Positions 25,681 through 33,963 of a stretch of 64,000 bases of DNA are shown piece after piece. The stretch is from Rhodopirellula europaea 6C (lineage in GTDB: Bacteria > Planctomycetota > Planctomycetia > Pirellulales > Pirellulaceae), in the NCBI RefSeq assembly GCF_000338295.1, contig NZ_ANMO01000216.1, positions 310,001 through 374,000 of the forward strand, read 5' to 3'. A program made the translations under genes and the position numbers. The notes under the pieces were generated by a model. It did not search any database. It had not been told where the DNA came from and was given only the letters and a program-made list of their open reading frames with translations. Within the stretch, counting starts at the first letter, position 1, and every line of letters begins with the position of its first letter.

Positions 25681-25689
25681 CTCCCTTTC
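25681..25689 (-). promoter_or_regulatory. Ribosome binding site deciding the AI-2E gene start
   Basis: The minus strand reads GAAAGGGAG here, three bases before the GTG at 25677. It overlaps the stop codon of the upstream gene (25688-25690). It favours the GTG over an upstream in-frame ATG at 25734 that would lie inside the preceding gene. Confidence 0.65.
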
Positions 25690-28600
25690 AATTTTGAGTC
25701 GCTGCGATCGCTTCGCCTTCCAAAGCGATCCCAATGTTCGACGTCACGGCATCGCGATTGATGGACAACGTGATGCGGTGGCGACCTCGCGACAAGGGGA
25801 GATTCTTCAATTGCCAGGTCGGCATGGGTTTCCCGTCGACCCAGGCTTCGATGCCGTCCCACTCGTTGTCGCTACCGGCGGCGTCTGTTTTCGACTGCAA
25901 TTTCAATTGGATGTCGGTGGTCGTCGCATCGGAATCAGCCGGCGTGACTTCGATGTCGAAACGAATGAAGCTGGTCGGCGGCGTGTGACGATGCTGTTTG
26001 AATTTGTCGAGTTCCTCCAATCGAACTTTGCCGTCCACCATCGTCGTGAGGGCTCGCCAAGTCATGGCGGGATCGTCTTGAGCCGCCGTGTCGACGCTGG
26101 TTCGGTTCAGTCGACCGTTCGCGGCGGGCGTGTAGTTCATCGTCTCGAGGCTTCGAACCAGATTCTCCGTCGAAACGGTGAATTGCGGATCGCGTCCGAG
26201 AGCCGCAAGGAACGTCGTGAGGTCGACCAGCTCTGCTTCGGTCAGATTGTCGAGCAAACCTTCGGGCATCAACGATTTGCCCGGTGCATCATCCAAGATC
26301 GCATCGATTTCAATTTCTCGCACGGTGCTGTTGGCCAACCGCAAACGGATCGCATCGTCGGTTTCGCCGATGGAAATTCCGCTGATGACTTCTCCGTCTT
26401 CGGTCAAAATCTTGCGAGTGGAATAGCCTTCTTTCAGCCGAGCACTTGGGTCGAGCAGCGATTCCAGGACATAGTCCGGCTGCGAGCTGCCGCCCAATGA
26501 GACCAAGTTGGGGCCAACGAGTCCTCCGCCTTGTCCGATGGCGTGGCAGGAAATGCATTGCAATTCATTGCGGCGGTAAACCAGCTCGCCTCGCGAGGCC
26601 GAACCTGTTTCCCGCACTCGTTTGAGCAACCGATCTTTCAGCTCCGGCGACAAGACCCAGGTCGCATCGTCGAGCTTGCCGGACTTGCGGATTGCTTGTT
26701 CGAGTTCGGCGTTTCCTCCGGCGGAGCGGACCGATCGCAGCAATGTCCGAGCGGTATCGGAAGGCAATTCCATGTCGCTCATTTTCGCGGCGTATCGTTT
26801 CACCAAATCGGGGCGGGAAAGCGAGCTAACCAACCAGTTTTCGGCGGCTTTTGATAGTTCGGCTTCGGTCAAAGCGTCCAAGACCAATGGAACCGCCGCA
26901 CCGGGACGCGAGTTGACCAAGCCATCGATCGCCGCAGTTCGATCAGCGATCGACCCTTCTTTGGCGATGCTCATCAATTGTTGATTGGCCTTGGGAGACG
27001 AGAGCGATGCCAACGCGTTGATCCAAATTTGCCGGTCCTCTGCAGCCGCGTCCGAGCGAGTTTGAATGGCGGACAACAAGGTTGCTTCTGTGGATTGCAA
27101 TTTCCATTGCTGGGTCGCTCGCGAAATCCATCGCATCGTGGACACCTTCAGTTGGCCGGCGTCTTGTTTGGCTAGCCATTGATTCACGCTGGCGTTTGCT
27201 TTGGCAGGAGCAACGTTCTTGCGTGGTGCCGTCGCATCCAGCAATGTGCTGATGCGGCGTTCGACGTGAGTTGGATTTCCGGACAACAACCGCTTGAGGA
27301 CGCCGCCGAGTTGTTCTGCGGTCGCGACTTCGCCAACAGCTTGAAGCCACTGATCATCGGCTTCGTCCGAAGAGATTTCTTCCCATTCGATGCGGTCGAT
27401 CAACAGCTTCGCGGCGTCGGCATTGCCAACGGCTCGGACTGCCCACGCCAGCGTTTGCGGGGATTTTTCCCAAATCTCTTGCAGCGTGTCGTTTCCATCT
27501 TGCCAGTGCTCCGCCGTTTCGCGAATGGATTGCCACAAAGCGAAGTCGATCGATTTTTGTGACGACAATGGTTGGTCGGAGGCGAGCAAACGCGAGAGAA
27601 TTTGGTGGAGCCAAACCGCTGATTCTTCGGTGTCCAATTGGCCGCATTGCACGATGACTTCCAGGGTCAACGCGAGGTCGGTGATCTCCGTCGCGGCACC
27701 GACCAGTTTGGCCGCATCGGCCATGGCTTGTTTGGCGGTGGGGGCGTTCAGCGTCGTGAGTTGATTGGCTGATCGGAATTGGCTTCTTAGCCAAGCTGCG
27801 GCGTTGTCCGGAACCGAACTTGGATTGGACTTCCACGATTCAATTCGTGCCATCGCGAGTGGCATAGCGACCGTTTGGAGAGCCGCTTCACGAAGCCACT
27901 GTGCTTCCAGCGTGCGAGTCGCCAGTTGGTCGCCACCTTGGTTAACCCATTCGTCCACCGTGTCGAAGAAGCCCGGATCTTCCAGGTGATCCCATAACGT
28001 TTGACGAGCGAATTGACGGACCGCAAGCGATTCGTCTTCGAGGTAGCCCAGCAGTTCGGATGTGGTCGCGGACAAGAAGTCCGGCCATGGATCGAGCGGT
28101 CGATCGGGAAAGGACAGTCGCCAGATACGACCATGTTCAGTGTCGCGACGCGGATCGCGAAAGTCGACTTCGCCGTGTTGAATGATGGGGTTGTACCAGT
28201 CGGCAATCAGCATGGTTCCGTCGGGAGCCATGCGAGCATCGATGGGACGGAATGCAACGTGTTCGGTCGTTACCAGTTCGGGTTGTTGGCGGCTGATGTA
28301 ATCGGCCCCATTAGGACGCACGCTGAACCGGCACACGCGGTGGCTGCGGAAGTCATTGGTGACCAGGTCGCCTTGCCATTCTGGTGGAATGTGTGTTCCG
28401 GAGAGCACTTCCAAACCGCAATGTTTGGGGCTGCCGGGGTTCAGTCCCAGCAACCATCGGGTCGCACCGGGAGAGGTTTTGAACACGGCATCGGGGAAGG
28501 CGTGGGTGATGCCATCAAAGGCGGCTCCATCGGTCACGAAGGATTCGCCGGAGCGGTTGACGATGTGCCCCCAAGGATTGATGAACCCTTTACAGAAAAT

Positions 28601-29257
28601 ATCCAGTTGTCCGGTGCTGGGGCGATAACGCCAGATCCCGCCTCCGTCCAGACGTTTGGTTCCATCGGGCGTGTCGATGTGCGAGTGAATGTAGATGGAT
28701 TGGTTGAAGTACAAGCATCCGTCGGGACCCCAACGAAGTGTGTGCACCAAGTGGTGTGTGTCCTCGGTACCGAACCCGCTCATCACGACGCGTCGTTCGT
28801 CGGCGACGCCATCGTGGTCGGTGTCTTTGAAGTACAGCAGTTCGGTGCTGGCCGCGACGTAGGCGGCGTGGGGCCCGTCGGGGATCACACCCGTGGGAAT
28901 CAACAACCCGTCCGCGAAAACGGTGCTGGATTCGGCGACGCCGTCTTTGTCCAAATCTCGTAGCACGACAATTTGGTCGTTGGGGATCTCACCCGGTTTG
29001 ACTTGCGGGTAGGACTCGCTGCTGGCCACCCAAAGAGCCCCCGTGCAGTCAAAGTTCATTTGGATCGGTTTACGAATCGCGGGATCCGCCGCGAAAAGAT
29101 TGATCGCCGCTTTGGGATCCAACTTCATCGCCGCCGCTTCAGCGTTCGGATCAGGTTCCGGGATGTCGGTCAGGTCTCGTTGAGCGTTTGCAACGGTTGC
29201 AAAACAGCTGAGACAAACCGCAAAACAAAGCGAAAGAGGGGGGCGCCGGAGATTCAT
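25688..29257 (-). CDS. PVC-type CxxCH heme-motif protein (membrane-bound dehydrogenase-like)
   Basis: This 1189-residue protein has a Sec signal peptide (cleavage near VANAQ, residues 22-26). An N-terminal beta-propeller of about 370 residues follows, with repeated DKDGVAES and DHDGVADER type loops and the WGPDG, NPWGH and ADWYNP motifs. This is the Pirellula/Verrucomicrobium-type putative membrane-bound dehydrogenase domain. The middle (about 400-870) is helical, HEAT-like. A single cytochrome c motif CISCH lies at about 898-902 with downstream GGLVGPNL, which places a heme domain at about 880-1010. A C-terminal beta-rich domain follows. Such proteins are numerous in planctomycetes, with proposed roles in sugar or alcohol oxidation, unproven. 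It is first in an operon with the AI-2E-type gene. Confidence 0.9.
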   Translation of the reverse strand: MNLRRPPLSLCFAVCLSCFATVANAQRDLTDIPEPDPNAEAAAMKLDPKAAINLFAADPAIRKPIQMNFDCTGALWVASSESYPQVKPGEIPNDQIVVLRDLDKDGVAESSTVFADGLLIPTGVIPDGPHAAYVAASTELLYFKDTDHDGVADERRVVMSGFGTEDTHHLVHTLRWGPDGCLYFNQSIYIHSHIDTPDGTKRLDGGGIWRYRPSTGQLDIFCKGFINPWGHIVNRSGESFVTDGAAFDGITHAFPDAVFKTSPGATRWLLGLNPGSPKHCGLEVLSGTHIPPEWQGDLVTNDFRSHRVCRFSVRPNGADYISRQQPELVTTEHVAFRPIDARMAPDGTMLIADWYNPIIQHGEVDFRDPRRDTEHGRIWRLSFPDRPLDPWPDFLSATTSELLGYLEDESLAVRQFARQTLWDHLEDPGFFDTVDEWVNQGGDQLATRTLEAQWLREAALQTVAMPLAMARIESWKSNPSSVPDNAAAWLRSQFRSANQLTTLNAPTAKQAMADAAKLVGAATEITDLALTLEVIVQCGQLDTEESAVWLHQILSRLLASDQPLSSQKSIDFALWQSIRETAEHWQDGNDTLQEIWEKSPQTLAWAVRAVGNADAAKLLIDRIEWEEISSDEADDQWLQAVGEVATAEQLGGVLKRLLSGNPTHVERRISTLLDATAPRKNVAPAKANASVNQWLAKQDAGQLKVSTMRWISRATQQWKLQSTEATLLSAIQTRSDAAAEDRQIWINALASLSSPKANQQLMSIAKEGSIADRTAAIDGLVNSRPGAAVPLVLDALTEAELSKAAENWLVSSLSRPDLVKRYAAKMSDMELPSDTARTLLRSVRSAGGNAELEQAIRKSGKLDDATWVLSPELKDRLLKRVRETGSASRGELVYRRNELQCISCHAIGQGGGLVGPNLVSLGGSSQPDYVLESLLDPSARLKEGYSTRKILTEDGEVISGISIGETDDAIRLRLANSTVREIEIDAILDDAPGKSLMPEGLLDNLTEAELVDLTTFLAALGRDPQFTVSTENLVRSLETMNYTPAANGRLNRTSVDTAAQDDPAMTWRALTTMVDGKVRLEELDKFKQHRHTPPTSFIRFDIEVTPADSDATTTDIQLKLQSKTDAAGSDNEWDGIEAWVDGKPMPTWQLKNLPLSRGRHRITLSINRDAVTSNIGIALEGEAIAATQN

Positions 29258-29406
29258 TCTTGGGATTCAATTCTTGACAGAAAATCAGGATGGGCTCTTC
29301 TAGTTTCCACACGAACGCTAACAATCTATCAGGTTTTCGTCCCGAAACTGCCATGCTGCGACACTCCATCTGGCGTGCCCCTACCTAGCGAACCCGTAAG
29401 CCCGGA

Positions 29407-30546
29407 ATGACCGCCGCACCCGAATCCGTTCGACTCTTTCAGACTCACGAGATGGAGTCATTGCGCCGTGATCGTCGGTTGGACCCTCAGGTGTTTCGGA
29501 AACTGCGAAACGATCTGCTGAAGAAGTTTGAATCCGACGAAGCGGTTTCAATGAAGTATCCGGTGGCCGAGGGGATCGAACTTCACTCGTTGAACCTCTA
29601 TCAGCGAATGGATTCTGAGATCGACGGAGCGACCAAGCTGCTGTTCGAAACCGAGTCGGGCATGTTGATCGAATCAGTGATCCTTCGCATCGCGACGGGA
29701 CGCACGACGCTGTGCGTTTCAAGCCAGATCGGATGTGCCGCAGCGTGTGACTTTTGTGCGACCGGCAAAATGGGAATCGCGAAGAACCTGGCGACCGAAG
29801 AGATTCTGGACCAAGTCGTTCAAGCCGGGCAGATTCTACGAGGTGAAGACCGGAGGCTGAGCAACATCGTCTTCATGGGAATGGGCGAACCGTTGCACAA
29901 CGAGGTGAACGTGACCGAAGCGATTGAGTTGCTGACGGCACCAGATCACTTTGCTCGTTCGCCGTCGACGGTATTGGTTTCGACGGTCGGCGTTCCCGCA
30001 GGGATGCTTCGTTTGGCAAAGAGGTTTCCGAATTTGAATCTGGCTCTCAGTCTGCATTCCGCTGATCAAACCACTCGTGAAAAGATCATCCCATTGGGCA
30101 AGAAGGCATCGCTGACGCAATTGCATGACACGATTGATGAGATCCAATCGATCCAAGATCGCGAATTCATGATCGAATACCTGATGCTTCGCGATGTGAA
30201 TGATTCCACGGAAGATGCGAATCGATTGATCGACTGGATTGGCGATCTGCGAGTGCATGTGAATTTGATTCCATACAACACGATCGAAGCGTCCCCTCAT
30301 CTGCACGCATCACCGCGACCGGTCATCGAATCGTTCGCTGACATCTTGAAAGCATCCGGTTTGAAGACCACGGTGCGATACAGTTTGGGCAATGACATCG
30401 AAGCCGCGTGCGGACAGTTGATTCGCCAAGAGAACCGTCAGCGGGCCATGCAGGCTCGGCGGGCGGAGTCGGATTCCGACTCACATGTTGGCTTCCTCGA
30501 CGTGCGGCAAGTCGTCGATGGTCTCGAGTCCCAGAAGAACAAGTAA
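29407..30546 (+). CDS. rlmN: 23S rRNA (adenine-C2) methyltransferase RlmN-type radical SAM enzyme
   Basis: This 379-residue enzyme methylates A2503 of 23S rRNA, and often A37 of some tRNAs, at C2. The radical SAM cluster motif CxxxCxxC is at C110, C114 and C117 (GCAAACDFCATG). It is followed by the family's NIVFMGMGEPLHN block and LALSLHSADQTTREKIIP. The methyl-carrying Cys is at about 335 in SLGNDIEAACGQL. All needed cysteines are present. The N-terminal accessory domain is intact. The C-terminus extends about 44 residues past that Cys, and its last 66 bases overlap the 3' end of scpB on the other strand. Confidence 0.93.
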   Translation: MTAAPESVRLFQTHEMESLRRDRRLDPQVFRKLRNDLLKKFESDEAVSMKYPVAEGIELHSLNLYQRMDSEIDGATKLLFETESGMLIESVILRIATGRTTLCVSSQIGCAAACDFCATGKMGIAKNLATEEILDQVVQAGQILRGEDRRLSNIVFMGMGEPLHNEVNVTEAIELLTAPDHFARSPSTVLVSTVGVPAGMLRLAKRFPNLNLALSLHSADQTTREKIIPLGKKASLTQLHDTIDEIQSIQDREFMIEYLMLRDVNDSTEDANRLIDWIGDLRVHVNLIPYNTIEASPHLHASPRPVIESFADILKASGLKTTVRYSLGNDIEAACGQLIRQENRQRAMQARRAESDSDSHVGFLDVRQVVDGLESQKNK

Positions 30547-31359
30547 TCGCTCGGCGGGATAAAACCGCGAAACCAGTTTGTCAGTGCCGTCGCCGGGCTC
30601 CCGTTTCACTTCCACGAGGCGACGACGAACCATTTGGTTGAGCAGCGAACCGCTGTCGCGGCCTCGCAAATCGGTGACGCGGGCCGACGTGATGCCGGGT
30701 TGGTAAGCGACCAAGGACAGCACTTCGACCGCGGATTGGTTCAACCGCGTTTCGCGAATTTTGCCGGTGAAAGCCGCGCGAACTGATTCCACTTCGGGGG
30801 CGACCACCATGCGGTACCCACCGTCTTGTTCGACGATTCGTATTCCCTGTCGCTCGGCACGATAGGACGCATTGAGTTGGTCGATGATGTCGACGACCTC
30901 CTCCGGTGAAAAGCCACGCATGATCGAGGCCAGACGCGGCGGTGTCAGAGGCAGGTTGTCTGGATGCCCGACGAACAATGCCGCTTCCACGATGGCTTCG
31001 GGAGTCGCGGCCTGATCGGCGGAGGCGTCCAATTCGGCGGAGCTTTGTGCTGCGACTGCCAGTGCTTCGTCGCTGTCCGGATCTTCTTCGATGAACTCTT
31101 CGGCGGATTCGTTTTCGCTTGGTTTGGGATCCGGTTCGGAACGCAATAACTCGGCGGGATCCAGATCGGCCGGGGCTTCGTCACCACTTTCTGACATTGC
31201 GGCAACGCGGGCGTATGCGGCCCCGAGTTGCTCCAGCGAGAAACCTTCTTCGTCGTCATCGAACTCGTTGTCGAGTTCGCCTTCGTTCTCAGGCAATTCG
31301 TTTTCTGGTTGCCCGGTTTCAGCGTGCTCATCTTCGGGCGAGTCGGTTGGTTCATTCAT
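30481..31359 (-). CDS. scpB: Segregation and condensation protein B
   Basis: This 292-residue protein is ScpB, the winged-helix partner of ScpA and SMC in chromosome condensation. The two winged-helix domains cover about residues 118-285, with the conserved ALFVGHPDNLPL start, the ETRLNQSAVEVLSLVAYQPGIT core and the LRGRDSGSLLNQMVRRRLVEV helix and wing. The first 115 residues are a very acidic Glu/Asp-rich extension not found in typical ScpB (about 200 residues). The ATG overlaps the 3' end of the ECF sigma factor gene by 8 bases. Its own 3' end overlaps rlmN by 66 bases tail to tail. ScpA is not in the window. Confidence 0.92.
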   Translation of the reverse strand: MNEPTDSPEDEHAETGQPENELPENEGELDNEFDDDEEGFSLEQLGAAYARVAAMSESGDEAPADLDPAELLRSEPDPKPSENESAEEFIEEDPDSDEALAVAAQSSAELDASADQAATPEAIVEAALFVGHPDNLPLTPPRLASIMRGFSPEEVVDIIDQLNASYRAERQGIRIVEQDGGYRMVVAPEVESVRAAFTGKIRETRLNQSAVEVLSLVAYQPGITSARVTDLRGRDSGSLLNQMVRRRLVEVKREPGDGTDKLVSRFYPAERLLVLLGLETIDDLPHVEEANM

Positions 31360-31948
31360 GGAAGTTTTGCCGCAATTGTTTCATGCCTCGGTGCAGCAGT
31401 CCCGCGACCGATCCGGTGGTCTTGTCCATCCGCTCCGCGACTTCGGACAATTTCAATCCTTCGAGGTAATGCATCGCGATCGCGTCTCGCTGGGCTTCCG
31501 GCAACGATTCGATCGCCTCGGCCAATGACACCAGCGATTCGCCCACCATCGCGTGTTGGCTGGGCGTGCCGACATCGCCGGCGAGCAATCCTTCCAACCG
31601 CATGGAGGATTGTGCCACCCGCTGTTCCATCGATCGTTCGCGGCGAATGTCGCGTTTGTCGCGGTGCAGATCGCGATCCAGGTGACACATTTGCCGCACC
31701 AAAATTTTCCGCAACCAAGCCCGCCATTCGGCTTCCGTTGTGCCGCGATATTGATCGATGGCGGCAACGGCTTGCATCATCGTTTGTTGAACGATGTCGG
31801 ATGCGCCCAGTTTGGCTTTGTAGCTCGCTCGCATTTGCATTCGAGCCAACATTCTCAAATACGGCTCGTACCGAGCGATTTCTTCGGCTCGGGCGGGCGA
31901 TTCGTGGGGCTCGGAGGGGGCGGGTTCGGAGGGATCGTTGGACGTCAT
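31352..31948 (-). CDS. ECF sigma factor, Planctomycetaceae-type
   Basis: The ATG at 31948 gives 198 residues. Region 2 runs from EIARYEPYLRMLARMQ through SDIVQQTMMQAVAAIDQYRG and the AEWRAWLRKILVRQM segment. Region 4 has LPEAQRDAIAMHYLEGLKLSEVAERM with the helix-turn-helix KTTGSVAGLLHRGMKQLR. The RNA polymerase sigma-70-like subfamily with this region 2 pattern (long gap, LRKIL, DRDLHRDKRD linker) is widespread in Rhodopirellula and relatives. No anti-sigma gene follows. Instead the stop overlaps the scpB start by 8 bases, suggesting translational coupling. The target promoters are unknown. Confidence 0.9.
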   Translation of the reverse strand: MTSNDPSEPAPSEPHESPARAEEIARYEPYLRMLARMQMRASYKAKLGASDIVQQTMMQAVAAIDQYRGTTEAEWRAWLRKILVRQMCHLDRDLHRDKRDIRRERSMEQRVAQSSMRLEGLLAGDVGTPSQHAMVGESLVSLAEAIESLPEAQRDAIAMHYLEGLKLSEVAERMDKTTGSVAGLLHRGMKQLRQNFHE

Positions 31949-32075
31949 CGTTGGTTCGATCGGGTTTGTCGCTTCGCGGGTTGCCAGCGGACCGTTACAG
32001 TAGCAGAACTTTCCGGGCGGATTGGAGACGTTCCGGACACATTTCATTGCCTGAAACCGTTTGATTGATCGCCTG

Positions 32076-33158
32076 ATGGCTCGCGAAGCAATTTACCAAC
32101 AATCGAATCCAGACCCTGGCGGGGATCCACCGGAAGATGGTCCTCCGAGTGAAAAAGGCGTCGCGGATGGCGGGGAGGAGCCCGATCGCGGTCCCGATCC
32201 GGATGTCACCCTGCGCCCGCAACGCATGGCGGAAATGGTGGGTCAGCAGGACGTGATCGAACGGTTGCGAATTGCGATCGACGCGGCTCAAGTGCGTGGC
32301 GAACCACTGGGGCATATTCTGTTCGATGGACCGCCCGGATTGGGAAAGACCACTTTCGCGACGGTCATTCCTTCGGAAATGAAAACGACGGTCCAAATGG
32401 CCAACGGTGCTGGGCTGAAAGCGCCGCGGGATCTGCTGCCGTACCTGACGAACGTCTCGCGAGGATCGGTGCTGTTCATCGATGAAATTCACCGGGTCCC
32501 GCGGGCAATCGAAGAGTATCTTTACACGGCGATGGAAGATTTTCGAATCGACATCGTCCTGGGCGAAGGCGTCAATGCGCGAACGCTGAACCTGAGTTTG
32601 GAACCGTTCACGTTGATCGGCGCGACCACGCGAGCCGGCATGTTAACCGCTCCGCTGCGAGACCGATTCCAGATCCGTGAGCACTTGGGGTGGTACACGC
32701 GAAAAGAGTTGGCGGAGATCGTGCTTCGCAATTCGAAGAAGCTGAACATCGACGTGGACCCAACATCGGCCGGAGTGATCGCGGATCGAAGTCGCAGTAC
32801 ACCTCGATTGGCCAACAACCGATTGTTGTGGGTTCGCGACTACGCCCAAAGCAAAACGAAAGGCAACGTGGAAGCGAGTGTCTGCGAAGCGGCTTTGGAT
32901 ATGATCGGGATCGATCATCTGGGACTCGATAAACAAGACCGCAACTACTTGGACACGCTGATGCGAGTTTTCCTCGGTGGGCCGGCCGGGTTGGACGCGA
33001 TCGCCCACACGATGAATGTCAGCTCAGACACGCTCGAAGACGAGGTCGAGCCGTTTCTGCTGCGAAGTGAGTTGTTGGTTCGAACCCGACGAGGACGCTT
33101 GGCAACTCCGAAAGCGTTTGAGCACATGAAACGGCCAATGCCTGATCGGCCTCTTTGA
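32076..33158 (+). CDS. ruvB: Holliday junction branch migration ATPase RuvB
   Basis: This 360-residue AAA+ motor drives Holliday junction branch migration with RuvA and RuvC. The ATG at 32076 is preferred over an in-frame TTG at 32061. An acidic and Pro-rich N-terminus of about 45 residues precedes the conserved core. The core has Walker A GPPGLGKTT, Walker B DEIHR, sensor 1 GATTRAG and the Arg finger in PLRDRF, followed by sensor 2 in STPRLANN. In most RuvB proteins the last motif reads RGTPRIANRLL; here it is RSTPRLANNRLL, with Ser for Gly and one extra Asn. The C-terminal winged helix ends with RGRLATPKAFEHM. RuvA and RuvC genes are not adjacent. Confidence 0.94.
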   Translation: MAREAIYQQSNPDPGGDPPEDGPPSEKGVADGGEEPDRGPDPDVTLRPQRMAEMVGQQDVIERLRIAIDAAQVRGEPLGHILFDGPPGLGKTTFATVIPSEMKTTVQMANGAGLKAPRDLLPYLTNVSRGSVLFIDEIHRVPRAIEEYLYTAMEDFRIDIVLGEGVNARTLNLSLEPFTLIGATTRAGMLTAPLRDRFQIREHLGWYTRKELAEIVLRNSKKLNIDVDPTSAGVIADRSRSTPRLANNRLLWVRDYAQSKTKGNVEASVCEAALDMIGIDHLGLDKQDRNYLDTLMRVFLGGPAGLDAIAHTMNVSSDTLEDEVEPFLLRSELLVRTRRGRLATPKAFEHMKRPMPDRPL

Positions 33159-33176
33159 AGGCTGACTGATCTCTTG

Positions 33177-33216
33177 CTCCGAGGAAATGAAGACTCAACG
33201 ATTCCTCGGAGATTTT
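33177..33216 (+). terminator. Terminator hairpin after ruvB
   Basis: Perfect 10-base arms (33177-33186 and 33202-33211) with a 15-base loop are followed by ATTTTG. The hairpin lies about 20 bases after the ruvB stop, as expected for an intrinsic terminator with a short T-run. Confidence 0.6.
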
Positions 33217-33298
33217 GCGAGAGATTGCCAAGATGGGGGCTCAACTAACGAAGAAAGTTTGTGATCACACCAGCCCCTTTCAATTTGTGACAGCAACG

Positions 33299-33856
33299 AT
33301 GAATGACACCGACGAAACCGTCCTTTGGGAAGCGGAGTTCAATCCCAAAGTCAAAGTGTATTGGTTGATCAGTGCCGTGCTGACTACTTTTCTGACAATC
33401 TTTCTGATCCCGTTATTGCCGCTGATTGCGCCACTGGCTTGGTACATTTCGGGACTGTATCTGAAGAGTCATCGTTGCACGCTGACCGAGCGAACTCTGA
33501 AAGTCAGTCGTGGTGTTTTGGTGCGGCAGGAAAAAACGGTGCCATTGGACCGCATCACGGACTTGGGTTTGGTTCAAGGACCGATCATGCGGTCGTTGGA
33601 GTTGGAAGCGGTCAGTGTGGAGACCGCGGGCCAGTCAGGACCGGGCTCGTTGGTTCGTCTGACCGGCATCCGAAACGGCCGAGCTTTTCGCGATGCGGTG
33701 TTGAAGCAGCGTGACATGGTCACCGGTGGCGAGCCCGCTCGTTTGACCGCTCCCACCACGCAGTCCGAACTGTCGCGGGATGCCAACGTTCAAACGACAC
33801 TGACCGAGATCCGCGATATCTTGAAACGGATCGAAGCTCGATCAACGTCGCTGTAA
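33299..33856 (+). CDS. Membrane protein with bacterial PH-like domain (bPH2/DUF304)
   Basis: The ATG at 33299 gives 185 residues; upstream in-frame starts run through the ruvB terminator and are not credible. Two close membrane helices (about 22-60, VYWLISAVLTTFLTIFLIPLL and on) precede a bPH2-type domain. That domain has the family pattern LKSHRCTLTERTLKVSRGVLVRQEKTVPLDRITDLGLVQGP, a basic loop and strands ending near FRDAVLKQRD. A helical tail of 40 residues follows. Bacterial PH proteins of this type are membrane-bound and of unclear function, possibly envelope stress or lipid binding. It is downstream of ruvB but probably a separate transcript. Confidence 0.82.
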   Translation: MNDTDETVLWEAEFNPKVKVYWLISAVLTTFLTIFLIPLLPLIAPLAWYISGLYLKSHRCTLTERTLKVSRGVLVRQEKTVPLDRITDLGLVQGPIMRSLELEAVSVETAGQSGPGSLVRLTGIRNGRAFRDAVLKQRDMVTGGEPARLTAPTTQSELSRDANVQTTLTEIRDILKRIEARSTSL

Positions 33857-33866
33857 ACGACGTAAT

Positions 33867-33944
33867 CCTGTAGCTCGGTGGTCTCCACCGAGACGATCAT
33901 GGTTTCGGCAACAAGTTCTCGGTGGAGGAGCACCGAGTTACAGG
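33867..33944. repeat. Imperfect palindromic intergenic element, 78 bp
   Basis: The end segments 33867-33893 and 33917-33944 are near-complementary over 27-28 bases (CCTGTAGCTCGGTGG at one end against a match at the other, with a few mismatches and one gap). They enclose about 23 bases. It fills most of the gap between the convergent bPH gene and sulfatase gene. Length and symmetry suggest a REP- or MITE-like dispersed repeat, or a bidirectional terminator. Confidence 0.6.
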
Positions 33945-33963
33945 TTTTGGTTGAGCTGTAGGT

